Positions 43,464-54,021 of a DNA stretch of 64,000 nucleotides are shown here, in pieces. Each line of letters opens with the position of its first letter. The stretch's first letter is position 1. The notes beneath the pieces are model-generated. The model saw nothing but the letters and a program-made list of their open reading frames with translations, was not told the origin of the DNA and ran no database searches. A program made the position numbers and the translations under genes. The DNA comes from Anodontia alba (Eukaryota; Mollusca; Bivalvia; Lucinida; Lucinidae), in contig OZ024830.1 of the NCBI GenBank assembly GCA_964016985.1, positions 13,088,295 through 13,152,294 of the forward strand, given 5' to 3'.

Positions 43464-43893
43464 TGGTCCCTATCAGAGGCGGAAATTATTAAATACAAAA
43501 GAGAGCAGTTTAAATTGTCTTGATACTTTTCAATTTTACCTAGAAAATAGGTCAGACATTGCATGCAAATTGATCATTTGCATTAAAAAAAAAGTCTAAA
43601 AGATTGCTATTGCTAACAAAGAACGCATAAAAGAGAAAAAAAAAAAATTTCTTCAAAGCCTATTTTCTGGGGAAAATGTCGCCAATTTGTGATCTGGTGA
43701 AAGTGCCCTAGCTGAGAATAATAAGTTATTCACTCTCACTTTCGAGCTCTTTATTTGTCCACATCCTTTTTGATTCTGAGCAAGCATTATAATCCCTGCT
43801 AATACAAGCAAATACAAGCTAATAAACTCTCATCCGATGCTTTGTTCCATAGTGGTGGCCTTTCATAGGTATATCGACCTTTAAAATGTTAAG

Positions 43894-44094
43894 CATTACG
43901 AAAACACGCCTACTCAAATATTTTTGAACAGTTTACAACCAAAAAAGGAAAATTTTCAGATAAAAAAAAATCTGATATTTTTCATATTCCTGCTCAAAAC
44001 GTAGATTATGGGTACTCGTTAGAACCGCCTCGGCGAGGTGTTTAAAAGTGGGGTTTAAGGGGGGTCAAAATTATATAGGCATGTTTTCGTGATG
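43894..44094. mobile_element. Hairpin MITE H, copy 2 (half of the palindrome deleted)
   Basis: It has the same ends as copies 1 and 3 (CATTACGAAAACACGCC, GCATGTTTTCGTGATG). The left palindrome arm GGGTACTCGTTAGAACCGCC is present. The right arm and following ~70 bp are missing, with a jump to TTTAAAAGTGGGGTTTAAGG, as expected from deletion at a hairpin. Confidence 0.8.
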
Positions 44095-44159
44095 GTTATC
44101 CGAGTAGACGACGCAACGTAGAGAAAACGTCGCATAAGCTGGATAGTTGGAGTGTGTTG

Positions 44160-44465
44160 AGTCGGTTGGTGTGTGCGTGTGTGTGTTCTGGAAAATTAGC
44201 GAGTAAAATTTAAATTTACAAGAGAGGAGGGTGTGGGTATTTCTGTATTAAGAGTTGCATCGGGACCCAGGGTGAAGTTGACCGGCTGTAAAAGTGCTTT
44301 AAAACCCTCGGTGGTTTATTCTACTGACCATTCTAAGGCGGTGGTCCCGGTGTTGGTCTCTTTCTTGTTTTGTGGTTCATTCTCTCTGGGTGGGTGGGGG
44401 GGGGGGGGGGGGGGGGAGGCGGGGGGAGTGGGGGGCGTGTAACTTCCTATATATGGCATAGTACA
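44160..44465. repeat. (GT)n and poly-G tracts
   Basis: There is a GTGTGTGCGTGTGTGTG run near 44170 and a long G-tract at about 44397-44417. The ORFs crossing them are artefacts. Confidence 0.8.
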
Positions 44466-44469
44466 GATG

Positions 44470-44895
44470 TGCGTGCCAAATGGCACCCCTTTTCAGCGCT
44501 GCCAGGTATATGATTGGCCCCTTTTTCAACAAAAAGTATATTAATGGCCCGATTTTTCTGGATTCCTATGTGAAAGGCCCCATTTTTCTGACATCCTGGT
44601 ATATGCACATATTTTTCGCTCAGAGATTTTTCGAGGCTGCTTATCCTCTTGGTATTACATGAATTGACTGATCTTTCTCTAACAACCAGCAAAAAAAATG
44701 GTACAAAATATCTAAGGGCAGTACAAAATATCTAAGGGCAGTACATGTGTTTGAATAGGTTAACATTTTGGATGGTCAAGTATATGAATAGGTCCGTTTT
44801 TTCAAAGACCAGGTATATGAACGGGGTAGGTTTTGAAATACTGGCTCGCACACCCGTACCAAAATTACCCCTATTACCCCACCCCGCACCCCCGA
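44470..44895. repeat. Degenerate short tandem repeat (GTATATGAA-GGCCC-TTTTT)
   Basis: Units of about 40-45 bp recur with AGGTATATGA, NNGGCCCNTTTTTC and a variable spacer. They end in CACACCCGTACCAAAATTAC, CCCTATTACCCC. An inverted copy of the last block is at 59705-59745. Confidence 0.6.
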
Positions 44896-45022
44896 GTTCA
44901 TCCTACGAAGCGATTTGTTTTAAGTCTTGCCTTATGTTATTTTGTTCTCGTGTTTTTGAGTCCTTTTAGCATTGCGATTACCTCGCTTGGGGAAGAGAGA
45001 GCTAATCTTAGTGCTTTTCGTA

Positions 45023-45302
45023 CCATTACGGAAACACGCTTATTCAAATATATTGAAAATTTAACAACCAACAAAAGGGAATTTTTCAGATGAAAAATCC
45101 TGATATTTTTCATATTTTGGCTCAAAACATAGATTGTGGGTACTCGTTAGAACCGCCTCGGCAAGGCGGTTCTAACGAGTACCCACAATCTATGTTTTTT
45201 AGCAAAATAAGAAAAATAATGTATACCCCTGTAAACCCCAGTTTTACTATATAAAAGTGGGGTTTAAGGAGGTCAAAATTATATATGCGTGTTCTCGTGA
45301 TG
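45023..45302. mobile_element. Hairpin MITE H, copy 3
   Basis: This is a full-length relative of 41676-41955, with ends CCATTACGGAAACACGC and GCGTGTTCTCGTGATG. Its central palindrome is ATAGATTGTGGGTACTCGTT, AGAACCGCCT, then GCGGTTCTAACGAGTACCCA. It has one mismatch near the apex (CTCGGCAAGG). Confidence 0.82.
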
Positions 45303-45460
45303 CGTTTGTTCTATTTGCGCTTGGTTTGGCTGTGTCAGTTTCCGGTGCCTTGGAAGGGCTGCGGCTTGTGATTGTGGCACTCCTTGGACTTTTCTCTTAC
45401 CTCTTTTGAAATCATACTGAATTCCCGGACAGAATTGTTGGGTTCAGTTGGCCAGCCATA

Positions 45461-46017
45461 CAATCGAACCTCAATGGCTCGAACATCGTTGGAACCATGG
45501 AAAATTGCTAAAGACATGGTAGTTCAAGCCACTGAGGGTTAATCACGGTATACCAAGTTAGGGAGCAAATGGCGACAATTTAGGGAAGTCTTTTCGATCT
45601 TCTACATTAGATTGTGTTGAGTGTACGCATTAGAATCGCTTCGATGAGGCGATTCTAATGAGTACACACGACATTCAAAATCATGATAAAATAAGTCTTA
45701 GTTATACCATGGTTCGTGCGCATGTACGATGCGATAATGCACGAGCGTGAGCGAGTGCATTATCGCACGTACATGCGCAGAACCATGGTATAACTGATTT
45801 ATCACATTTGCATGCATGTAGACCATCTACATCGCGAGATATTTCATGCTGAATGTTGGGAATTTAAGCCACTATGTGAAAAATAAATAATAATAATATA
45901 AAAAACTAAATAGTTGTTTTCTTGAGATATTGGAAGAATTTCGTAGGGACTCAAAAACGAGTTCGATTTAGCCATGGTAAACGAGCCACCGGTGTTCGAG
46001 CTATTGAGGTTCGACTG
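45461..46017. mobile_element. pogo/Tigger-like MITE with TA flanks and nested palindromes
   Basis: The inverted ends are CAATCGAACCTCAATGGCTC (left) and CAGTCGAACCTCAATAGCTC (right, inverted). TA lies at 45459-45460 and 46018-46019. Inside lie a short palindrome at about 45610-45672 (GCATTAGAATCGCTTC / GAGGCGATTCTAATG) and palindromic repeat P copy 2 (45701-45885). Ends starting CAGT with a TA target fit the pogo/Tigger group. Confidence 0.72.
45701..45885. repeat. Dispersed palindromic repeat P, copy 2
   Basis: The arms GTTATACCATGGTTCGTGCG, CATGTACGATGCGATAATGC (45701-45742) are mirrored by GCATTATCGCACGTACATGC, GCAGAACCATGGTATAAC (to 45794), with apex ACGAGCGTGAGCGAGT. The downstream ~85 bp match the tail at 32095-32180. 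Confidence 0.82.
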
Positions 46018-46019
46018 TA

Positions 46020-46890
46020 TATGAGGAGGGTAGGGGATAAGTCTTGAAACCCGATCATGCTGGATTTCCGGGCTGAATTGTTTGGTTTAGTTTAAACATT
46101 GATATAAACACGAGCCGTAACGTGATAAACCGTAAGTACACCTTTGGACATGTGTGCCACCCAAATCAAGCCTGTACTTCCGCACATCCTGAACAGGGTC
46201 TCTATTGTGCGCATGAAGAAAAAGTGCATCCTTGGCTATCCAAAATGTGCCCAGTGAATATTCTGATCAGATAGCGCAAATGCGTCGGCTAATCTGAATC
46301 TTCCCTGGGCGCACGTCTGAAAATATGATTTTCGAGTGTATGGGAACTTCAGATACAACAGTAGGCGCGGTAAAGATCCTAGTGTGTTGAAATCATATAT
46401 TTTTCCGGCCTCTAATAAAGACCCGCACACAAATTTTGTAAAAGATTCTCTGACCATGTCATTGTAGCAGGTGAGAGACTTTTAACATTGTAGCTTATGG
46501 AGAAATTAATAATCCAAATCGATTTGATGCTGAATAATGTGCATTCCCAATTTCAGCTACGAATGGTATTTAACATGTTACACTTAGCTAAGCACTGGCA
46601 CATGTACTGCCATAATACCATGTTCTTCATCAGTAAACTAGTAAAATTCTATTTAGCTTTATTTCTTTTGTTTCTTTCTTTCACCGATATATTACTGCAT
46701 ACAAATGGATTTTTTTCTGTGTAATTAGTCAAGGGGAGTAACTTAAATTTACAATTTACAAGTATACAAGTATTAGATTTTTTAAAATCCCCAGCCCGCA
46801 TTCCTCGGACAACAAGTTACAATTTCAGAAAATGTCCAGTGACTTTAGAAAAGAAATAATTTTATTCTACTGAGCTTTATCGTCGAATAA
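46020..46890. other. No gene seen
   Basis: I recognise no exon or repeat in this stretch. Short ORFs on both strands lack motifs. Confidence 0.4.
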
Positions 46891-46973
46891 GCATTAACAC
46901 ATGGTGTTGGAGGGGGAGGTAGGTTGTGGTGGCGCGGGGGGGGGGGGGGGATGGGGGGGGGGGGGGGGGGGGG
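46891..46973. repeat. G-rich low-complexity tract
   Basis: Long G runs at 46937-46974 and again after TGTGTGTGTA (about 46997-47017) give poly-Gly/poly-Pro ORFs that are not genes. Confidence 0.85.
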
Positions 46974-48180
46974 GCAAGGTGTGGTGGTGTGTGTGTAGGG
47001 GGGGGGGGGGGGGGGGAGCGGAGTGCAGATTGCGAATCATTAATTCACGATGGCGAAGCTGGAGTAAATCAATATTCACATCTTCCACTATGCGTTTTTT
47101 TCGATGATAATTCACAGCAGAGAAAAATGAAAAATTATTTCGATTCTAACTTAATTGACACATAGAAATCGACTTCGTTGTAATGTTTTCCAAAGAACTA
47201 TTTTGCAGCGAACGTCAACAGAAATAAATGTTTACATTCGACGTCATCAAACGCGCCTTTTTGCACGCACTAGTTGACGGCGTGAATTATTGTTGTTTGA
47301 TCAATGTAATGTTTCCATAACGTTAACGTCATGTTAGAATTAAGAAATAAATAGAGGATATTTACTATTTTGCTGTGAATACCATAAATATTGTCATTGA
47401 ATGTAATAAAAACAGAAATAGTTGATGTTTTCATTACACTCATGACAATATTTATGGTATCCACAGCAAAATAGTAAATATTCTCTATTTATCGTTGAAT
47501 AACACATGTTGTTATCGGACAGATTAATATGAGGTGCCGTTTTACTATAAATCCCCTATTTTTGACATAAATAAATCGATTGCAAGGTGTGGTGGTGTGT
47601 GTGTAGGGGGGGGGGAGCGGAGTGCAGATTGCGAATCATTAATTCACGATGGCGAAGCTGGAGTAAATCAATATTCACATCTTCCACTATGCGTTTTTTT
47701 CGATGATAATTCACAGCAGAGAAAAATGAAAAATTATTTCGATTCTAACTTAATTGACACATAGAAATCGACTTCGTTGTAATGTTTTCCAAAGAACTAT
47801 TTTGCAGCGAACGTCAACAGAAATAAATGTTTACATTCGACGTCATCAAACGCGCCTTTTTGCACGCACTAGTTGACGGCGTGAATTATTGTTGTTTGAT
47901 CAAGGTAATGTTTCCATAACGTTAACGTCATGTTAGAATTAAGAAATAAATAGAGGATATTTACTATTTTGCTGTGAATACCATAAATATTGTCATTGAA
48001 TGTAATAAAAACAGAAATAGTTGATGTTTTCATTACACTCATGACAATATTTATGGTATCCACAGCAAAATAGTAAATATTCTCTATTTATCGTTGAATA
48101 ACACATGTTGTTATCGGACAGATTAATATGAGGTGCCGTTTTACTATAAATCCCCTATTTTTGACATAAATAAATCGATT
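46974..48180 (+). repeat. Near-identical ~600 bp tandem duplication
   Basis: 46974-47581 and 47582-48180 are almost identical from GCAAGGTGTGGTGGTGTGTG to ACATAAATAAATCGATT. They differ mainly in G-run length and one base (CAATGTAATG versus CAAGGTAATG). Each copy contains an inverted repeat with ~58 bp arms (copy 1: about 47347-47405 and 47432-47490; TTTACTATTTTGCTGTGAAT...). Each also contains the terminal motif CCGTTTTACTATAAATCCCC of the foldback element that follows. Confidence 0.9.
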
Positions 48181-50941
48181 TTGTGATATCACTAATTAGT
48201 ATGTATTATCACTAATTATTTTGTGATATCAGGATTTTGTGATATCACAAAGTAAGACTGAATTTGTGATATCACAAAATCTAGTGATATCACATATTCT
48301 AACACCCCTGCTCATGTTATTGTTCCTTATTTGTCTTTATATTTCTAGCCGTGCTTTATCTAAGGCATTTGAGCATTGGAATTTCGTTGCACGCTATCAA
48401 CAGGAAACCAATCATATTACTGTTGCGAAAGTTGCGGGCCTGGTAACTATGTACACAAGCTTACAATATTGGTCGAAACATTCATATACATAAAAAATTA
48501 TATTAGATCTAGTAAGAGAGAAAATGATCTATGAACATTGCAGTTCTCTGACTTTTTTTTACCTGAAGAGTTCCTCTACAGGTTATACCATTTAAACATA
48601 CTCGTTTTACTCCTTGTTGTCATGGTATATTTGTTGACATTATCGAAAACAAAAGTGTCGCTTAACATTCTTATTTTGTTGTTTTATATCTGTCCTCCAT
48701 AGGTTCATCACGGCACTCCAATTTCATTCGATTTGCAATTCTTTCATGAACACAAGATACAAGTTTTTATGTTTTACATCGTTTTAATATTTTACATTGT
48801 CAGCTGATTCGCATAAGTATCCGCCATTTTGAATGTTCGTCATTCATGAACCTTGTAACTACGTAACCGTGTGATGTAATACTTAACAGTTGATGTCAAC
48901 TACCAAATGGGGAAGTCAGGTAATAAAAATAATCAAAAATCAATACAAATCTCATTTATGCAAAATATTTGCTCAGTGAAGGGTGTTAGAAAAGAAATAA
49001 ATTATTCTGAACCGTGCTCAAATGCTGCAGATAAAGTACAGTTGAGTTTGGGTTGTACCCATTTGAACACTCGCTCGCTGCACTAGCTCGTGCTCAAATG
49101 GGTACAACCCAAACTCAACTGTGCTTTATCTTGGGCATTTGAGCACAGTTCGGAATAATTTATTACTTAAATAGAAGTTGTGATATCACAAAATAGATTT
49201 TCATGCCGATTTTGTGATATCACTAAACAGAAATTGTGATATCACTAATTCTGTTAAGTGATATCACTAATTCTATTGAGTGATATCACCAAATCGATAT
49301 CACACAGTCTACTTTATGATATCATCAATTCGATTTTGTAATATCACTAAATAGGAGTGAATTTGTGATATAACTAAATTGAATTTGTGATATCACAAAT
49401 TCATATTTTTCCTTTGAATTTTCGGAATAATGTGGGCTCCCGAAATGAGTACCGCGCATGCAGTACCACTGCGCATGCTTTTACGGAAGAAATATGGCAG
49501 CAATCAACCACATGGAGAATGCCATTCAAAACGAGCAAGTTCAAGTCTCATCAAGCAACATCTACATCATCAGTCTCAAAACATCGTGTGCCGTCCAAAA
49601 TATGCTAAAATATCACTTCGATGTTAGTCTTTTATAGCACCTTCTCTGTCAGCCATTACTAAGGAGCAACAAATTTATTATGGACTAAACATTGTATTGT
49701 TTGCAAATATAATATATTTATAAATATCACTGATTCGATTTAGAGATATCACTAATTCGTTCATATTTAGTGATATCACTGATTCGATTTTGCGATTTCA
49801 CTAATTTGATTTTGTGATATCACTTAATCATGTCTATTTAGTATTATCACTAAATCTAATTTGAGATGTCACAAAATTGAATGTGATATCACAAAATCAA
49901 TTTAGTGATATCACCAATTTGATTTTGTGATATCACAAAATAGATTTGATTTAGTGATATCATTAATTCTATTCAGTGATATCACTAAATCGATATTATG
50001 ATATCACTAAATCGATTTTGTGATATCGCAAATTCATCTCTATTTAAGAAATTAATTATTCCAAACTGTGCTCAAATGCCTAAGATAAAGCACAGTTGAG
50101 TTTGGGTTGTACCAATTTGAGCACGAGCGAGCGAGTGCTCAAATGGATACAACCCAAACTCAACTGTGCTTTATCTGGGGCATTTGAGCACGGTTCAGAA
50201 TAATTTATTTCTTTTCTAACACCTCTCATTGAGCGAATTTTGCATAAATGAAATTTTTTATTGATTTTCATTATTATTTTTACTACCTGACTTCCCCTTT
50301 GATAATGGCCGATAACTTATGCGAATCAGCTGATGATGTAAAATATAAATAAATGATGTATTAATATAAAAACTTGAATCCTGTGTTCATGAAAGAATTG
50401 CAAAACGTATGAAATTTGAGTGCCACGATGGACTTAGGAAGGACAGATATAAAACAGCAAAATAAGAATGTTAACCGACTTACTTATGTTTTCGAACATC
50501 AACAAATACACGATGGAAACAAAAAGAAGTAAAATGAATGTGTCTGAATGGTATAACCTGTAGAGGAAGTAATCAGGTAAAAAAAAAGTCATAGAACTGC
50601 AATGCTTATAGGTCATTTTCTGTCTTAATACATAATATAATTTTATTATGTATATGAATGTTTCTGCCAATATTGTAAGCTAGTGTCCACTGAGAGTGTC
50701 CATAGTTACCAGGGGGTGAAACTTTCGCAAATATAATTGGTTTCCCATCGATAGCGTGTGATGAAATTCCTGTGCTCAAATACCTTAGATAAAGCATGGC
50801 TAGAAATATAATGACAAATAAGGAACAATAAGTGAAGGGGTGTTAGAATTAGTGATATTACTAGATAGAATTAGTGATATTACTAATTTGATTTTGTGAT
50901 ATCACAAAATAGGGGATTTATGGTAAAACGGAACTTCATAT
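48126..50941. mobile_element. Symmetric foldback element with GATATC arrays and CCGTTTTAC ends
   Basis: The ends are inverted: ATATGAGGTGCCGTTTTACT, ATAAATCCCCTATTTT at 48126, and its complement ending ACGGAACTTCATAT at 50941. Moving inward on both sides I see an array of GTGATATCAC palindromes and a ~600 bp unique arm (48296-48990 versus 50216-50850, inverted). Next comes a compact palindrome (48996-49164; 50052-50210), then another GATATC array (49190-49400; 49730-50040). The single-copy centre is 49400-49730. The arms are diverged but clearly homologous. No transposase is recognised. Confidence 0.82.
49494..49637 (+). CDS. Candidate 47-residue ORF in the centre of the foldback element
   Basis: The ATG at 49494 opens a frame beginning MAAINHMENAIQNEQVQVSS and ending at TAG 49635-49637. 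I do not recognise the protein. The start follows two GCGCATGC-like words (49453-49459, 49470-49478) and ACGGAAG (49483-49489), which resemble NRF-1-type and ETS-type promoter motifs of broadly expressed animal genes. It could be the first exon of a captured host gene or of a transposon gene, or simply chance. It is the only non-repetitive part of the element. Confidence 0.25.
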   Translation: MAAINHMENAIQNEQVQVSSSNIYIISLKTSCAVQNMLKYHFDVSLL

Positions 50942-51093
50942 ATTTGTCACAGGGTTGGATGGGGTCTGCTTTGGGGGCCCAGGCGTTTGGGGGTCACTGG
51001 TGATTGCACTCGCTCGGCAAAGTTTGGGGAATTGAGCTCAAGCTGTGTCGGTAGCACCCAAGACCCCTTGAGCCCTATATTGATGAGGTTGAC
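50942..51093. other. No gene seen
   Basis: This is GC-richer unique sequence (GGGGGCCCAGGCGTTTGGGG) without a recognisable feature. Confidence 0.35.
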
Positions 51094-52502
51094 CTGGTGA
51101 CAGTTTAAAGTTTGTTAATATCAGACGTAGTTATCTGATAGGCATTAAATGTAAAATAACAACTTCAAGGCAGGGTTTTGATTTCTCAATTTTGAATTTA
51201 TTTAAAAGTTTCTAAAATGAATAAACGCAGTGGATGCAGATTATTTTTATAATTTTCTGAATCCTAAATTGTCACTAAAACACTTTTCACTTCACTTTTC
51301 ACTGAGTCCTACTTTGTCACAAATAGTTTTCACTGGAATTCGCTGAATTTTCCCTGAAGTCCCAAACATTGAAATCACAAGTCCTGAATTGTCCTTTTGT
51401 TGTCATGCAAAGTTCTGGCACTTTATTTCATATAATTGTCCTAAATTTATGTCACCAGCTCCTATATATGTTTCTAAAATTAAAGTTCATCAGTAGCACT
51501 TAAGTTTCAAGAAGATCAAATATAAATTTCTCAATTTTCACTCTTAACTCCTAAATTCCTGTTGTTTCTTAAATTCTATTAATTTATATTTCTGTCCTTA
51601 TTTCCATTCTATACATTTCTGGCTGAACACACAAATTTTTACAAAGATTAGTAAGTCTCTACACAGAACCAAAATTAATATCAAACGGTCTGTGCAGGGT
51701 CTTTTCATGTGTACAGTCTGGTGGCTAGGGTAAGACTCACCAGTTTTCTCCCAAGTTCAAATGTCCCAAAGTTTCCCTTTTCCCAATTCAGCCAATAATT
51801 GAGTCTGATAGAAACAGCCAACCAGTATTCAGTTTCTGCAGGTCCAATGAAACTTTCTGTTACAAGAGCTGCTCAGAGGGGCCAAAGTGCTGTAAGCCAA
51901 ACTGCTAAAATCACAAGCTATCAGAAGTTATCTCAAATATCAAAAGGGTTTCCTCTTTGTGAGTGACAACAATTTCCTAATTAAACAGTTTAATTGTCCA
52001 TCAAACCAAGCTGCAAGCCAAAATTGACAGGAGTTACCTAAGTTTATGGTTATGCTAATAGTTTCCAAGCCTTAAGCCAGCTAGTACTCTGATACAGGTG
52101 ATAAACTTCCAAGTCCATAAAACTTGTTCAATTAGCCTGTCTAAACATCCTAAAAACTGTGAAAATGGACCTTTCAAACTTGATGAACAATACTTTTAGA
52201 AAACCTAATTTCTGAATTATAATTGCTCAAAATACTACATTAAAAATCTTAATTTTCCCAAATTATGAAATTATGCTCTCTTTCCCATCCATCTCACTTT
52301 CTCAGTATATGACCTAAAAAAATATCAAACACAATTTCCCTCCTTTCTGACTATTTGACATTAAAAAAAATATAAAAACCTTTCTGACTTCTTTCACTCC
52401 ATTTCTTGGTGATTATACAATTATTACATTTATTTTTATTTATTAACATTATTTATTACATTTATTCTGAAGCAAAACGTACCTAAATTGTGGCTGGTGA
52501 CA
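51094..52502. other. AT-rich block bounded by a 9 bp direct repeat, possible insertion
   Basis: CTGGTGACA occurs at 51094-51102 and 52494-52502. Between them is a uniformly AT-rich, pyrimidine-biased 1.39 kb stretch with almost no ORF. Base composition changes at both borders. It could be a solo LTR or other insertion with a 9 bp duplication, but I find no inverted ends, so this is weak. Confidence 0.3.
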
Positions 52503-52697
52503 TATTAATTCACTCTGGCAAGCCTGTGTTGCTGCTGCTCCAGAAATTGATCAAACTACAACACTGGTTCCCGTATTTGAATAAAATTCAAACAACAGAA
52601 CTAGATCAGCAAGCTTTTACAAAGTGGTTGTCTGAATTTAGAAGGTGAGGTTGCATGGAAAATCTATTTTTAGAAAGTAATTACCACTAGAAACCTA

Positions 52698-52770
52698 ATA
52701 GATAGATAGATAGATAGAGAGATAGATAGATAGAACAGACAGACAGATACAGAGATAGATAGATAGATAG
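52698..52770 (+). repeat. (GATA)n microsatellite
   Basis: GATAGATAGATAGATA runs are interrupted by GACAGACA and GAGATAGATA. Confidence 0.95.
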
Positions 52771-53708
52771 TGATGTTGGTTTCTTCAAACTATTTTAGTT
52801 GTCTGGTAGCAGTGACAAAAGTGGTTTTAACCTGTCCTTGACCTTAGTTAGCTAAATTTAGAAAAACAGCTTAATTTTTTACACATATCAGTGAGAGCCG
52901 GTCTCAGCCAATTAGAGAAGGCCTTTGACAGCAGCCATAATGCAATGGTTAACTCACTAACCATAATGACAAATTCACTGAAAAGAGTTGTCACATGACG
53001 TAAACAGGCCTACATATACGGCATCTGCCAGCCATAGTTACATAACCAAATGAAATGTCCACAGAAGATGTTAGGAAATGCACAAAATGTAATGAACAAA
53101 TTAAACATAATAGTAAATCAGCCTGATAAGCAAATAACGAACCCACATAGCACAATGACAAAATGCACAAAACGTTCTGGCTAATTCACATAGCGTAACA
53201 ATAAAGTACCATAACGTATCACCAAACCTATAACTCATATAAAAGAATGACAAACCACATATTAAATGTAACATATTGTCACAAAATGCAGTGTGTTTAT
53301 GCCATGTTTATAAGACAGCAATGGCGTTCCATAACAGCCTGCTATACTAGTATCCATATAGGTAACAGTGTAAAAATGTACAGAATGACACCTAGGATAA
53401 AGCAATTACAACTGCAAAAATTCAGAGTGTGTGGTGGTGTTCTATGTGACATAAAACTGATAAGCATTTCCGCTTTTAATCAGTTTTGTACATTATTTTG
53501 ATTGAGACAAAGGTGATTGTTTACTGTATAAATGAACCAGGTCAGATGTCTTCACCATATTAAGTTCGTATGATTGCAGACTTCTGTATTGTCCCTAAGT
53601 TTCGAACATAATGTAGCCTGAGCAAACAGAGAAGACCAGATCAAAACCCAAACAATTGGATCAGGGCCTGCACTTGGAGCCATTCCGTTTGTAATTTTTA
53701 GAGTACTA
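52771..53708. other. No gene seen; CACAAAATG-like words at 52950-53290
   Basis: Irregular recurrences of CACAAAATG/AATGACAAA suggest an old degenerate repeat. No coding structure is recognised. Confidence 0.35.
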
Positions 53709-53713
53709 GTTAG

Positions 53714-53938
53714 TGTTACGGCCTAGCACTCCTACCTTCGATTATCTGCCTTGGCAGATTACGCATAGCTTCTAAGTATATATACAATCTCTGACAACTG
53801 CGTCAGGGAGTCGACTCTTTGGCTCAGTGGTTAGAGCATTGGATTTTTAACCGGGAGGACCGGGTTCGATTCCCACGAAAGGGGGAATATTTTTTCAGCT
53901 ATGCTTCATTCCTTTGTTACGACTTTCATGTCGTAAGA
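53714..53938 (+). repeat. 5' LTR of the TRIM, containing a tRNA-like Pol III promoter
   Basis: The LTR holds a TATATATA word (53777-53784) and a hairpin ATCTGCCTTGGCAGAT (about 53743-53758). It also holds a tRNA-like block with an A-box-like TTGGCTCAGTGG (53819-53830), a D-arm GCTC...GAGC, and a perfect B-box GGTTCGATTCC (53863-53873). The words GCATAGCT and AGCTATGC are inverted on either side of the tRNA-like block. The acceptor stem does not pair, so this is not a functional tRNA. Confidence 0.9.
53818..53886 (+). other. tRNA-like sequence inside the 5' LTR
   Basis: D-arm and T-loop elements and both internal promoter boxes are present. The anticodon-loop region reads TTGGATTTTTAACCGG, loosely like tRNA-Lys, but the origin is uncertain. 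It is repeated in the 3' LTR at 54126-54195. Confidence 0.75.
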
Positions 53939-53956
53939 TGGGGGCTCGTCCGGGAT
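53939..53956 (+). promoter_or_regulatory. Primer-binding site matching tRNA-Pro 3' end
   Basis: TGGGGGCTCGTCCGGGAT abuts the LTR with no gap. This 18 nt word is the known tRNA-Pro-type PBS of many vertebrate retroelements. It marks minus-strand DNA priming. Confidence 0.92.
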
Positions 53957-54009
53957 TGGACTTTATACGAAGAAAATGGCTTCACGTCCTAATAAATGAT
54001 GACTTCCTT

Positions 54010-54021
54010 GAAAAGGGGGAG
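54010..54021 (+). promoter_or_regulatory. Polypurine tract of the TRIM
   Basis: GAAAAGGGGGAG lies immediately before the 3' LTR start (TGTTACGG) and would prime plus-strand DNA. Confidence 0.88.

Noticed and set aside
46894..47165. Overlapping ORFs rich in Gly or Pro on both strands
   Set aside because: They are translations of poly-G and GT runs. Frames change with run length between the two tandem copies.
48239..48493. 84-residue ORF in the left foldback arm
   Set aside because: The inverted arm at 50.3-50.8 kb does not preserve the frame, so there is no sign of selection on a protein.
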